The notes under the pieces were generated by a model. The model was not told the DNA's origin and searched no databases. It worked only from the letters and a program-made list of their open reading frames with translations. A program made the translations under genes and the position numbers. DNA of 64,000 nucleotides from Microbacteriaceae bacterium. Its GTDB lineage: Bacteria; Actinomycetota; Actinomycetes; Actinomycetales; Microbacteriaceae. Each line of letters opens with the position of its first letter. Positions within the stretch are counted from its first letter, which is position 1. The stretch is taken from NCBI GenBank assembly GCA_025352325.1, contig JANXTR010000004.1, forward strand, positions 1 to 64,000, in the 5' to 3' direction. Shown one piece after another: positions 26,942 to 35,084 of the stretch.

Positions 26942-27720
26942 CCCTGATGTCCTTCCCGGAGGGCGTGCGAGACCTCACCGACGAGTTCCGCGAACTCTGC
27001 GGTGAAACGGATGTCGGGGTCCCGTGGCATCGGGAACGGGACGTCGAAGGTGTTCACGATCGTGCCGGGGCGACCCGACATCACAACGACCTTCGTGGAG
27101 AGGTAGACGGCCTCGGAGACGGAGTGGGTGATGAACATCCCCGCAAAACCCTCGCGCACAAAGAGTTGGATCAGCTCGTCGTTGAGACGCTCGCGGGTGA
27201 TCTCGTCGAGCGCGCCGAACGGCTCGTCGAAGAGGAAGAGCTCGGGATCCAGCGTGAGCGAGCGCGCAAGCGAGGCGCGCATCTTCATGCCGCCGGACAG
27301 CTGCTTGGGCAGGTTCTTCTCGAAGCCCGTGAGTCCGACCAGATCGATCGCGGCCCTGGCCTTCTCGCGGCGTTCCTTCTTCGGCTGTTTGTTGAGCTCG
27401 GCCAGCAGCTCGACGTTGCGCTGCACGTCGCGCCAGGCCAGCAGCGTCGCATCCTGGAACACGTAGCCGATGCGATCGGTGGAGACGGTCGCGGTGCCCT
27501 CGCTGGCCGTCTCGAGCCCGGAGGCGATCCGGAGCAGCGTCGACTTACCGCATCCGGATGGACCGACGACGGTGACGAACTCACCGCGATTGACCGTGAT
27601 GTTGACGCCCGAGAGGGCGACGGTGCCGTTCGGGAACTTCATCGCGACGTTCGTGAAGTCGACGAGCGGCGTCTGCGTGCCGACGGAGGTCGGGGTCGGA
27701 GCGGGTGCAGTCATCGCCAT
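26938..27720 (-). CDS. ABC transporter ATP-binding protein (SsuB/TauB type)
   Basis: A 260-residue ATPase: Walker A GPSGCGKST near residue 57, Q-loop GYVFQDATLLAWRDV, signature LSGGMKMRASLARSL, Walker B LFLFDEPFGALDE, switch His in FITHSVSEAV. ATG 27720 is the first start after the leader. First gene of the order ATPase-permease-binding protein-creatininase, preceded by GlnR-like boxes. Confidence 0.92.
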   Translation of the reverse strand: MAMTAPAPTPTSVGTQTPLVDFTNVAMKFPNGTVALSGVNITVNRGEFVTVVGPSGCGKSTLLRIASGLETASEGTATVSTDRIGYVFQDATLLAWRDVQRNVELLAELNKQPKKERREKARAAIDLVGLTGFEKNLPKQLSGGMKMRASLARSLTLDPELFLFDEPFGALDEITRERLNDELIQLFVREGFAGMFITHSVSEAVYLSTKVVVMSGRPGTIVNTFDVPFPMPRDPDIRFTAEFAELVGEVSHALREGHQG

Positions 27721-27766
27721 GGCGAGCTCGCTTTCCAAAAGGGGGAACTGCCTCAGCGCCGGGGCA

Positions 27767-27833
27767 ATGTTGATGCAACTGACAATCTCGAAGGTACGAC
27801 TGCCGTATTTCGCGTGTGTGTCGCGGCTGTAAC
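27767..27833 (-). promoter_or_regulatory. GlnR-like triple box and shared CATCAACAT element, ABC operon
   Basis: On the minus strand: GTTAC (27833-27829), N6, GACAC, N6, GAAAT (to 27807), each half-site 11 bp from the next. After exactly 31 bp comes CATCAACAT (27775-27767), then GCCCC. The same element at the same distance follows the box upstream of the amidohydrolase operon at 31 kb. Functional role is inferred. Confidence 0.6.
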
Positions 27834-27838
27834 AACCG

Positions 27839-27859
27839 GTGGTCGAGCCTGTCGAGACC
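27839..27859. repeat. Short palindromic repeat (GGTCGAGCCTGTCGAGACC type)
   Basis: GGTCGAGCC-T-GTCGAGACC is nearly self-complementary and matches a palindromic intergenic repeat that I recall as common in Microbacteriaceae. It lies between the stop of the amidohydrolase gene and the ABC operon control region. A degenerate copy appears in the moaCB coding region. Confidence 0.5.
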
Positions 27860-27863
27860 GGGC

Positions 27864-29237
27864 TCAGCCTGGGTGGCCGTAGGTCGCAGCGAGGGGTTCC
27901 AGGGCCTCGCGCACCTTCGCCGACGCCTCCCCCGCCAGCGGGTTCGTCGAGACACCATTCTCGCTCACCAGCTCGCCGCCCACATAGACACGCTTCAGGT
28001 TGCGCAGGCTGCAGGCCAGCACGTAGCTGCGCACCGGATGCCACAGCGGCCCGATATCGGGGGCGTTCGGGTCGACGACCACGAAGTCGGCGTACTTGCC
28101 CACCTCGAGCGAGCCGATCCGGTCATCCACTCCGAGAAGTTTCGCGGAGCCCAGGGTGTGCAGCCGCAGCACCGTCTCGGGCATCATCGAGAGTGGATCG
28201 CCGGTCTTCGCGCGCAACAGGAACATCCCCATCCGCATGTTCTGCCAGGGGTCGGCGACATCGGTGCAGGCCTGGTCGTCGAGACCCATGCCGACCGTCA
28301 TGCCGAGAGCGAGCATCTCGGGCACCTCGGCCACCCCGCTCGCGAGCCTGCCGTTCGAACCCGGCTGCCACGACATGCCGGCGCCGCTCTCGGCGGTCTC
28401 GCGGATGATTTCGGGCGTGGTCTGGATGAAGTGGCCGAAGATCATGCCCGGCTTGAGCGCCCCCGCGTCGCGGTAGAGCGCGAACTTGGAGCGCTGGTGC
28501 TCGACCGCCTCCCGCGTCTCGAGGAAGTGCGCCTGGTTGATTAGGCCGAAGCGGCTCATCGCCTCGACCTCGAGCTCGGCGGCGTTGGCGCGGTTGCTCC
28601 ACTGCACGCTGCCGGTGACCGCTCCCCCGAGCGACAGCGAGGGATCGACGAGAGAAGAATGCTCGAGAACGGCAGCCAGGCGGGCCAGCACCTCGTCGTC
28701 GGTGCCGACCGCGTCATCCATCGGCGTGGAGTTCACGAAGCGCAGCCCGGCGTCGGCTTTCGCGTCGATCTGCCGCGTCTGGTACTCGATCGGGCGGAGC
28801 TCGCCGACCACCTGACGTTCGCCGTCGACCATCTCCTCCCACGGGATGCGGGGGTCGGTGAAGTCGTACGCCGCGGTCACGCCGGCCCCGAGGAAGTCGA
28901 GGGAGCCGTGCAGGGTCGTCCAGTAGATGTTCTGCGGGGTGGCGTGCCGGATCAGCCCGAGCATCGAGTCGCACCAGCCGTACAGGGTCTCGGCGACGCC
29001 GAGACCGCGGCTGCCGCTCGTGAACAGGTGGCTGTGCGCCGAGATGAAGCCCGGGGCGACGAAGGATCCGTGCACGTCGACGGTCTCTCCACCGGATGCC
29101 CGCGCCAGGGTGTCGGCACCCGGGTCGCCGGTAGCGAGCGCGGCGATCCTGCCGTCGACCACCAGCATCCAGCCGTGCTCGATGTAGCCGGGGTCGTCCG
29201 TGCCCGCTGGCACGGTGATCAGGCGGGCGTTGGTCAC
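27864..29237 (-). CDS. Amidohydrolase family protein (deaminase-like)
   Basis: A 457-residue protein with a complete metal site: SAHSHLF, NQAHFLET, IFGHFIQT and GMGLDDQACTD, and a C-terminal LGVDDRIGSLEVGKYADFVV strand typical of cytosine/guanine deaminase-like amidohydrolases. Substrate is not assignable; S-triazine or purine-like rings are typical. GTG 29237. It follows the VanB-like reductase by 27 bp on the same strand and probably shares its transcript. Confidence 0.85.
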   Translation of the reverse strand: MTNARLITVPAGTDDPGYIEHGWMLVVDGRIAALATGDPGADTLARASGGETVDVHGSFVAPGFISAHSHLFTSGSRGLGVAETLYGWCDSMLGLIRHATPQNIYWTTLHGSLDFLGAGVTAAYDFTDPRIPWEEMVDGERQVVGELRPIEYQTRQIDAKADAGLRFVNSTPMDDAVGTDDEVLARLAAVLEHSSLVDPSLSLGGAVTGSVQWSNRANAAELEVEAMSRFGLINQAHFLETREAVEHQRSKFALYRDAGALKPGMIFGHFIQTTPEIIRETAESGAGMSWQPGSNGRLASGVAEVPEMLALGMTVGMGLDDQACTDVADPWQNMRMGMFLLRAKTGDPLSMMPETVLRLHTLGSAKLLGVDDRIGSLEVGKYADFVVVDPNAPDIGPLWHPVRSYVLACSLRNLKRVYVGGELVSENGVSTNPLAGEASAKVREALEPLAATYGHPG

Positions 29238-29264
29238 CAGGAGTGTGCGGATGAGGGTGCCTTT

Positions 29265-30221
29265 CTACAGGTCAAGCACGAGGCGCGGGCACGCGGCCCG
29301 CGAGACGCAGATAAACATCACGTCGCCGCGTGCGCGCTCCTGCGGGGTGAGGATCGAGTCGCGGTGGTCCAGCTCGCCCTCAAGCACGGGCGTCTCGCAG
29401 GTGCCGCAGGTGCCCTCGTGGCAGCTCGAGAGCACGAAGACGCCCTCCTCCTCGACGACATCGAGGATGCTGCGATCCGGCGGCACGGTGACGGTGATCC
29501 CGCTCATCGCGAGCTCCACCTCGAACGGTTCGGGCCAGACCGGCGGGGTGAGGGTCTCGGCCTCGAACCGCTCGGTGTGGAAGTCGAGTCGTGCGGCGGT
29601 GGCCGCAGCCTCGACCGCGTCGATGAATCCGGCCGGGCCGCAGCAGTAGACATGCGAGCCGGGTGTCGCGGTCGAGAACAAGGCGTCGAGGTCGATCCGA
29701 CCGTCGCTCTCGCTCACGTGCGTGACGAGCCTCTCGCCGTGGGCCGCGTGCAGCTCGGGCAGGAACGCCATCCGGCCCTCGTGTCCCGAGTAGTGCACCT
29801 GATAATCGAGGTGCCGAGCAGCCGCCTCGGCCGCCATCGGGATGATAGGGGTGACGCCGATGCCCGCCGCGAGGAAGAAGACCGCGACGTCGGGCTCGGC
29901 CTCGAAGTGGAAGTGGGTGCGTGGCCCGGCGAGTCGCAGGCTCTGGCCCTCCTTGAGCTCGTCGCACATCCACTTCGAGCCGCCGCGGGCCTCCGCCTCG
30001 CGCAGCACGCCGAGACGCCAGGTGTCCGATCCCGGGACGCCGCAGAGCGAGTACTGACGGATCAGACCGGAGGGCTGGAGTACGTCGACGTGGGCGCCGG
30101 GCGTCCAGTCGGGCAGCGGCGTGTCGCCGCGCGCCGTCAGCTCGAAGACGACGACGCTCTCGGTGGAGGTGTCGCGGCGGCTGACAACGACATCGACGTC
30201 GGAGGCGAGGGGGCGGTTCAT
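29265..30221 (-). CDS. PDR/VanB family oxidoreductase (flavin, NAD, C-terminal 2Fe-2S)
   Basis: The 318-residue protein has a flavin domain (PGAHVDVLQPSGLIRQYSL) and an NAD(P)-binding domain (AAGIGVTPIIPMA, YCCGPAGFIDAV). It ends with a plant-type ferredoxin domain with CHEGTCGTCETP and a distant FICVSRA Cys. Such reductases feed Rieske oxygenases that demethylate or hydroxylate aromatics. No Rieske oxygenase alpha subunit is in the window, so its partner must be elsewhere or it serves another enzyme here. ATG 30221; tandem repeats lie immediately upstream. Confidence 0.9.
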   Translation of the reverse strand: MNRPLASDVDVVVSRRDTSTESVVVFELTARGDTPLPDWTPGAHVDVLQPSGLIRQYSLCGVPGSDTWRLGVLREAEARGGSKWMCDELKEGQSLRLAGPRTHFHFEAEPDVAVFFLAAGIGVTPIIPMAAEAAARHLDYQVHYSGHEGRMAFLPELHAAHGERLVTHVSESDGRIDLDALFSTATPGSHVYCCGPAGFIDAVEAAATAARLDFHTERFEAETLTPPVWPEPFEVELAMSGITVTVPPDRSILDVVEEEGVFVLSSCHEGTCGTCETPVLEGELDHRDSILTPQERARGDVMFICVSRAACPRLVLDL

Positions 30222-30226
30222 GAGCG

Positions 30227-30295
30227 GGTCACAGTCTGGTGGGTCGAGGAGGTCAGGGTCGGAATGGTCAGGGTCGCAATGGTCACAGTCGGGCC
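30227..30295. repeat. Direct 15-bp repeats upstream of the VanB-like gene
   Basis: GGTCAGGGTCGGAAT (30251), GGTCAGGGTCGCAAT (30266) and GGTCACAGTCGGGCC (30281) are contiguous, and a fourth partial copy GGTCACAGTC starts at 30227. The block spans the last codons of the XRE-cupin gene and the reductase leader, so it could be an operator. No ribosome site is visible for the reductase within it. Confidence 0.55.
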
Positions 30296-30894
30296 GGGTG
30301 TTCTTTCACGATCAGGAGGCGGAAGGCGTCGCCATCGGAGGAGCGGAGTCGGTGGGCGGTCCCGCCGGCGAGGTACAGCGCGTCGCCGGGGGCGAAGCGC
30401 AGCGGATCGGCGCGGCCGCCGAGGTCGACCTCGATGCGACCGTCGAGCACGTACACCCACTCATCTTCGTCGTGAATGAAGCTGTCGCCGTACTCGGCGT
30501 TGCCGCCGTGGTACTCCATCGGGTGAAATGCGCGTGCGCCTTCGACCAGCATCCGGGCGCTGCCCTCGCTGAATGGGCCCCGCGCGCCGGTTCCCGCGCG
30601 AACGACCGAGACCGCGTCGGCCGGTTCGCTCCGGTGCCCGTGGCGACTGCGCGGCTCGTCGACCGAGAGCAGCTCGACCTGGCTGGTGCCGAGGGCACGG
30701 GCGATGCGTTCCAGGGAGGCCATGCTCGGGCTGGCGAGCCCGCGCTCCAGCTGGCTGAGAAACGGATGCGACAGCCCGGCCGCCTCCGCCAGCTGCACCA
30801 GGGTGAACGAGCGCGCGCGGCGCATGTCGCGGATCCGGCCTCCGACGCGCTCCGCCTGGACCGCGAGGGCGGGGTCGGTGTCGCTCAGGGTCAT
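30283..30894 (-). CDS. XRE family transcriptional regulator with cupin domain
   Basis: The 203-residue protein has an N-terminal HTH_3 (VQLAEAAGLSHPFLSQLERG, then ARALGTSQVELL) and a C-terminal cupin (HDEDEWVYVLDGRIEVDLGG, then PGDALYLAGGTAHRL) that would bind a small ligand. ATG 30894 is preferred over the upstream in-frame codon 30918. It lies upstream of, and on the same strand as, the reductase/amidohydrolase pair and divergent from the amidohydrolase-SDR-FAD operon, placing it to regulate both. Confidence 0.87.
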   Translation of the reverse strand: MTLSDTDPALAVQAERVGGRIRDMRRARSFTLVQLAEAAGLSHPFLSQLERGLASPSMASLERIARALGTSQVELLSVDEPRSRHGHRSEPADAVSVVRAGTGARGPFSEGSARMLVEGARAFHPMEYHGGNAEYGDSFIHDEDEWVYVLDGRIEVDLGGRADPLRFAPGDALYLAGGTAHRLRSSDGDAFRLLIVKEHPARL

Positions 30895-30945
30895 GCCGGG
30901 TATCCCACCACATTCCACGGGCGGAGTCGCGCTCGATCACCATGA

Positions 30946-31023
30946 GTTAACGCGGGGAAACGGGTCGGACACACAGCCGAAACGCGCGCTCCGTAGATTG
31001 CAGAATGTTGTAGCCATCAACAT
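30946..31023 (+). promoter_or_regulatory. GlnR-like quadruple box and CATCAACAT element, 31-kb operon
   Basis: GTTAA-N6-GAAAC-N6-GACAC-N6-GAAAC runs from 30946 to 30983 with a strict 11-bp period. After 31 bp comes CATCAACAT (31015-31023), which pairs with ATGTTG at 31005 as an inverted repeat. Same layout as the ABC operon control region. It should control the plus-strand operon starting at 31066 and possibly the divergent XRE-cupin gene. Confidence 0.62.
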
Positions 31024-31065
31024 CGCTCCCCATTTCGTCCCCGATCGATCCGGAAAAGGATTCCC

Positions 31066-32301
31066 GTGCCAGGCCCGATGCGAACGCCGCGCGTGCTGCG
31101 CGGAGCCCGCCTGACCGACCGCTCCCTGGTCGATGTCCGGCTCGACGGCGAGCTGGTGACCGAAGTGTCGCCCGCTGCGCCGCTCTCGTCGGTGCTCGGT
31201 GACCACGAACTCGACCTCAGCGGCTTCCTGCTGATCACCGCGCCGGCCGAGCCGCACGCCCACCTCGACAAGGCAGGCAGCTGGGATGCCGCGGAGCCGC
31301 CGTTCGGCGACCTGATCAAGGCCGTCGACTCCTGGCGGGCGTTCTCGGCGACGGAGTCGGAGGACGGCATCTACCGGCGCGCGCTCGCTCAGGCGACCGC
31401 GATGGTGCAGGCCGGCACGACGGCGATCCGCAGCCACGTGGACCTGCTCGGGGAGCCGGATCCGCTGCGCGGGGTGCGCGCGCTGCTGCGGGTCCAAGAG
31501 CGGCTGGCCTCCGTGCTCGATCTGCAGCTGGTCGCGCTCGGCGGCGAGTGGACGCCCGACGAGGTCTTCGAGGCGGCGCTGGACGCCGGCGTCGACATCA
31601 TGGGCGGGGTCCCGCATCTTGCCGAGGATCCGTCGGCCGAACTGCGTCGCAACGTCGCCCTGGCCGACCGCAAGGCCGTGCCGATGGACCTGCACACCGA
31701 CGAGTCGCTCGACGGCCCGCTGACGATCCGCGAGTACGCGCGCCTGGTGCGGGGTCGCGCGCAACCCGCATCCGCCGGGCACTGCGTGCGGCTGGGCACC
31801 CTCCCGGCCAAGGAGCTCGCCGAAGTCATCGCCGAGATCGCCGCCGCAGACCTGGGCATCATCTCGCTGCCGATCACCAACCTCTACCTGCAGGGCTGGG
31901 AGCACCCCGTCTCGACCCCGCGCGGCCTGACCGCGCTGCGAGCGCTGCTGGATGCCGGTGTCCGGCTCGGTGCGGGCGCCGACAACGTGCGCGACCCCTT
32001 CAATCCGGTCGGGCGGGGAGACGCGCTCGAGACCGCGTCGCTGCTGGTCACCGCCGGCCACCTGAACCTGCACGAGTCGCTCACCGCCGTGACCAACGGC
32101 GCCCGCTCGGTGATGTCGCTGCCGCTCGCCGGTCCCACGGTCGGCGCGAAGGCCGAACTGCTCGCGGTGCGGGCCGAGTCGATCGGCGACGCAATCGCGA
32201 CCGGCTCAGCGGACCGCTACGTGTTCCACGAGGGGCGGCTGATCGCGCAGAGCCATGTCGTGCAGGAGCTCGCCCTCGAGCCGCTCGGGGTGCTGGCGTG
32301 A
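31066..32301 (+). CDS. Amidohydrolase, cytosine deaminase-like
   Basis: The 411-residue protein has the cytosine deaminase/CodA-type metal site: EPHAHLDKAGSW, MDLHTDES, SAGHCVRLG and GADNVRDPFNPVGRGD. It should deaminate or hydrolyse a small N-heterocycle. GTG 31066 has AAAGGA six bases upstream. It leads an operon with an SDR (GTGA overlap), FAD oxidase, PNPOx-like, MetF-like, allantoinase, uricase and guanine deaminase genes, all on the plus strand. Confidence 0.87.
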   Translation: MPGPMRTPRVLRGARLTDRSLVDVRLDGELVTEVSPAAPLSSVLGDHELDLSGFLLITAPAEPHAHLDKAGSWDAAEPPFGDLIKAVDSWRAFSATESEDGIYRRALAQATAMVQAGTTAIRSHVDLLGEPDPLRGVRALLRVQERLASVLDLQLVALGGEWTPDEVFEAALDAGVDIMGGVPHLAEDPSAELRRNVALADRKAVPMDLHTDESLDGPLTIREYARLVRGRAQPASAGHCVRLGTLPAKELAEVIAEIAAADLGIISLPITNLYLQGWEHPVSTPRGLTALRALLDAGVRLGAGADNVRDPFNPVGRGDALETASLLVTAGHLNLHESLTAVTNGARSVMSLPLAGPTVGAKAELLAVRAESIGDAIATGSADRYVFHEGRLIAQSHVVQELALEPLGVLA

Positions 32302-33035
32302 CCGGCCGGCTCGTCGGCCACCGCACGATCGTGACCGGCGGCGCCCGCGGCATCGGGGGCCGAATCGCGGCGACACTGGCCGGTGAGGGCGCGGATGTCG
32401 TCATCCTGGATCGTCTCGTCGCCGAGGGAAGCCACTGCGCGAAAGAGATCGGCGGACGCTACCTCGAGGTCGATTTGACCGACGCGGAGAGCGCCGAGGC
32501 CGCGACCATCGAGGCCGTCGGGCTGCTCGGCGGCGTCGACATCCTCGTCAACTGCGCGGGGATCTTCTCGCGCACCGAGCTCGTCGATCTCACGATCTCG
32601 GAGTGGGACCGGCTGTTCGCCATTAACGTGCGGGCCATGCTGACCACGATGCAGGTCGCGGCGCGCAGCATGATCCCGGCGAAGACAGGCCGGATCATCA
32701 ACCTCGCGAGCATGGCCGCGAAGAAGGGCGGAGCCCACGAGGCCGCCTACGCCGCGAGCAAGGCGGCTGTGGTGGCGCTCACGCGCTCCGTCGCGTACGA
32801 GTGGGGTCCGCACGGAATCACCGCCAACTCGATCTGCCCCGGCTACGTGCTCACCGAGATGGGCGCGGGCACGCGCACCCCCGAGCTCATCGCGAGCTGG
32901 GAGGCGATGTCGCCGCTCGGGCGCCTCGCCACCACGGACGACGTCGCCGGGGTCGCCCTGTTCCTCGCCCTGCCAGCGTCCGGCTACCTGACCGGGCAGG
33001 CTTTCAACGTGACCGGCGGCATGGTCACCCACTGA
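32298..33035 (+). CDS. SDR family oxidoreductase
   Basis: A 245-residue classical short-chain dehydrogenase: TGGARGIG near residue 14, VDLTD, NCAGIFSR, NLASM, catalytic YAASKAAV, and PLGRLATTDDVAGVALFLA with a C-terminal GGMVTH. Acidic residue Asp (ILDR) after beta-2 favours NAD over NADP. Substrate unknown. GTG 32298 overlaps the stop of the amidohydrolase gene. Confidence 0.9.
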   Translation: MTGRLVGHRTIVTGGARGIGGRIAATLAGEGADVVILDRLVAEGSHCAKEIGGRYLEVDLTDAESAEAATIEAVGLLGGVDILVNCAGIFSRTELVDLTISEWDRLFAINVRAMLTTMQVAARSMIPAKTGRIINLASMAAKKGGAHEAAYAASKAAVVALTRSVAYEWGPHGITANSICPGYVLTEMGAGTRTPELIASWEAMSPLGRLATTDDVAGVALFLALPASGYLTGQAFNVTGGMVTH

Positions 33036-33096
33036 CCGCCGCGCACCGCCGAGCTCCGCATATCTCCGTCCCGCAGCATCCAGAGAGGCACCGCAC

Positions 33097-34449
33097 ATGA
33101 GCACCGAGACCCTGCCGGCCGTCGACACCGAGAAGATCACGGCACTGGCCGCCGAGTTGCGCGAGCTGTTGGGCGACGCCGCCGTGAGTGACGAGGATGC
33201 CGCGCTGGAGCGCGTCTCGGTCGACGGGTCCACGTTGTCACCCGTGATCATGGAGAAGCTGCCGCTCGGCCGGGCGCAGCTCGTCGTCTACCCGCCGAAC
33301 GCGGAGGCTATCGCCATCGCGATCGGCGCCGCCGTGCGTCACGGCGTGCCGATCACCCCGCGCGGCAAGGGCACCGGCAACTACGGCCAGGCCATCCCGA
33401 TGTCGGGCGGCATGGTGCTCGACATGTCGAAGGCCCGCGCCATCGTCGAGGTCGGCGACGGCTTCCTCATCGCCGAGGCCGGGGCGCCCATGATCCAGAT
33501 CGAGCAGGCTGCCAACAAGACCGGACAGCAGGTGCTGATGTTCCCGTCGACCGTGCAGTCCTCGATCGGCGGCTTCGTCTCGGGCGGATCGGGCGGCACC
33601 GGATCGATCAAGCACGGGATGCTCACCTCGATCGTCGGCGGCTATGTGCGCTCGATCGACGTCGTGCACGCGGAGTCAGACGCCCACCTGCTCCACCTCA
33701 CGGGCGCGGACGCGCACGTGTACCTCCACAACTACGGCGTCGCGGGCATCATCGCCCGGGTCGAGGTCGCCCTCGAGCCGCAGCAGCCGTGGTCGGCGCT
33801 CTACGCGAGCTTCGACGACTTCCATGACTCGTTCAACCTGATCCGGGCCGTCGCGGCGCTCGAACCGACGCCGCGGCTGGTGTCCACCGACGGGCCCACG
33901 CTCGCGGATGCCCTGCCGAGCGACGAGGCGCTGCCGGCGGGCAAGGCGAGCCTGCGCGTCATCCTGGATGACTCGACGATCGAGGCGGCCACCGCGCTGA
34001 TCGAAGGAGCCGGCGGCACCGTCGAGGCGGTCCGCCCCGGGCTGCAGGCCACCATGAAGCTCTCGATGATGAGCTACAACCACCCGATCGAGTGGCTGCA
34101 GAAGGCCTACCCGGGCGTCTACTTCCACATCGAGGTCGGGGGTGACGCGCTTGTCGACCGCATCGACGAGGTGCACGAGATCTACCCCGGTGCGATGCTG
34201 CACCTCGAAGCCATGGCGCAGGGCGGCCCGGGCGGGATGCTCGCCGCCCCGTACACCGGCGAGGCCGACATGCTGGCGGGCTTCGAGCGGATGCGCGCCC
34301 TCGGCGTCGGCTACCACAACCCGCACCAGTGGTTCGTGGATTATGAGCCCGAGCGCAGCGCCGCCCTAGCTGCCATTACCGACCCGCTCGGGCTGCTCAA
34401 CCCCGGCAAGCTGCTGGAGCCGGACGTCGACACCGGCCGCAAGCGATGA
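33097..34449 (+). CDS. FAD-binding oxidoreductase (FAD-linked oxidase family)
   Basis: The 450-residue protein has the FAD_binding_4 PP-loop (PRGKGTGNYGQAIPMSGGMV near residue 90), SSIGGFVSGGSGGTGSIKHG near 155, and the C-terminal GLLNPGKLLEP. This is the glycolate oxidase/lactate dehydrogenase-type fold without an iron-sulfur domain. The substrate is probably a 2-hydroxy acid or similar, unproven. ATG 33097. Its stop overlaps the start of the PNPOx-like gene. Confidence 0.87.
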   Translation: MSTETLPAVDTEKITALAAELRELLGDAAVSDEDAALERVSVDGSTLSPVIMEKLPLGRAQLVVYPPNAEAIAIAIGAAVRHGVPITPRGKGTGNYGQAIPMSGGMVLDMSKARAIVEVGDGFLIAEAGAPMIQIEQAANKTGQQVLMFPSTVQSSIGGFVSGGSGGTGSIKHGMLTSIVGGYVRSIDVVHAESDAHLLHLTGADAHVYLHNYGVAGIIARVEVALEPQQPWSALYASFDDFHDSFNLIRAVAALEPTPRLVSTDGPTLADALPSDEALPAGKASLRVILDDSTIEAATALIEGAGGTVEAVRPGLQATMKLSMMSYNHPIEWLQKAYPGVYFHIEVGGDALVDRIDEVHEIYPGAMLHLEAMAQGGPGGMLAAPYTGEADMLAGFERMRALGVGYHNPHQWFVDYEPERSAALAAITDPLGLLNPGKLLEPDVDTGRKR

Positions 34450-35084
34450 CCTCCGAGTGGCAGCGGGGCGGGGGTGACACCGTCGTCCGCGACGACTGGC
34501 CGGAGGAGCCGACTCCGGTGCTGCGGGAGTGGCTGCCCGACAACGAGGATCCGGCGCGGCCCACGATGGTCGTGGCCACGGTCGACGAGACCGGAGCGCC
34601 CGATGGTCGCACCCAGCTGCTGACGGCGTGGGATGCATCCGGTTTCTACCTGCACTCGGACGACCGCGCCCGCAAGGTCACGCAGCTCGCCCACGAGCCG
34701 CGCATCTCGCTGACCATGCACCTGGGTGCCGACGCGCACCAGATCACCGTGCAGGGTGTCGCCGATCCGGCCGACGCCGAGGAGCTCGAGTGGGCCTTCG
34801 CGCACCGTTCGCCCTACCTGCAGCAGCTCGCCTGGCAGAACACCGTCGAGTTCGCGCGCCTGCCGCGGCTCGACCGGGTGAAGGCCTGGGAGGACTTCCA
34901 GGCCGACCATCCGGACGGCTTCACCGCCCCCCCGACCTGGACCGGCCATCTCGTGCGTCCGACACGCATCACCTTCTGGGTCGGCAGCACCGTGACCGCG
35001 AGCCGTCGGGTCGAGTACACGCGCTCGGTGCCGCTCGGGCCTCTCGCCGACAGCAGCTGGACGGTGACTCAGCTTGCCGGCTGA
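34446..35084 (+). CDS. Pyridoxamine 5'-phosphate oxidase family flavoprotein
   Basis: A 212-residue protein resembling PdxH over its full length: PTMVVATVDETGAPDGRTQL, then FYLHSDDRARKVTQLAHEPR, then the C-terminal part RPTRITFWVGS. The usual PdxH C-terminal Arg/Leu/His residues are not all kept (ends WTVTQLAG), so it may use FMN or F420 on another substrate in this catabolic operon. ATG 34446, overlapping the stop of the FAD oxidase. Confidence 0.8.
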   Translation: MTSEWQRGGGDTVVRDDWPEEPTPVLREWLPDNEDPARPTMVVATVDETGAPDGRTQLLTAWDASGFYLHSDDRARKVTQLAHEPRISLTMHLGADAHQITVQGVADPADAEELEWAFAHRSPYLQQLAWQNTVEFARLPRLDRVKAWEDFQADHPDGFTAPPTWTGHLVRPTRITFWVGSTVTASRRVEYTRSVPLGPLADSSWTVTQLAG

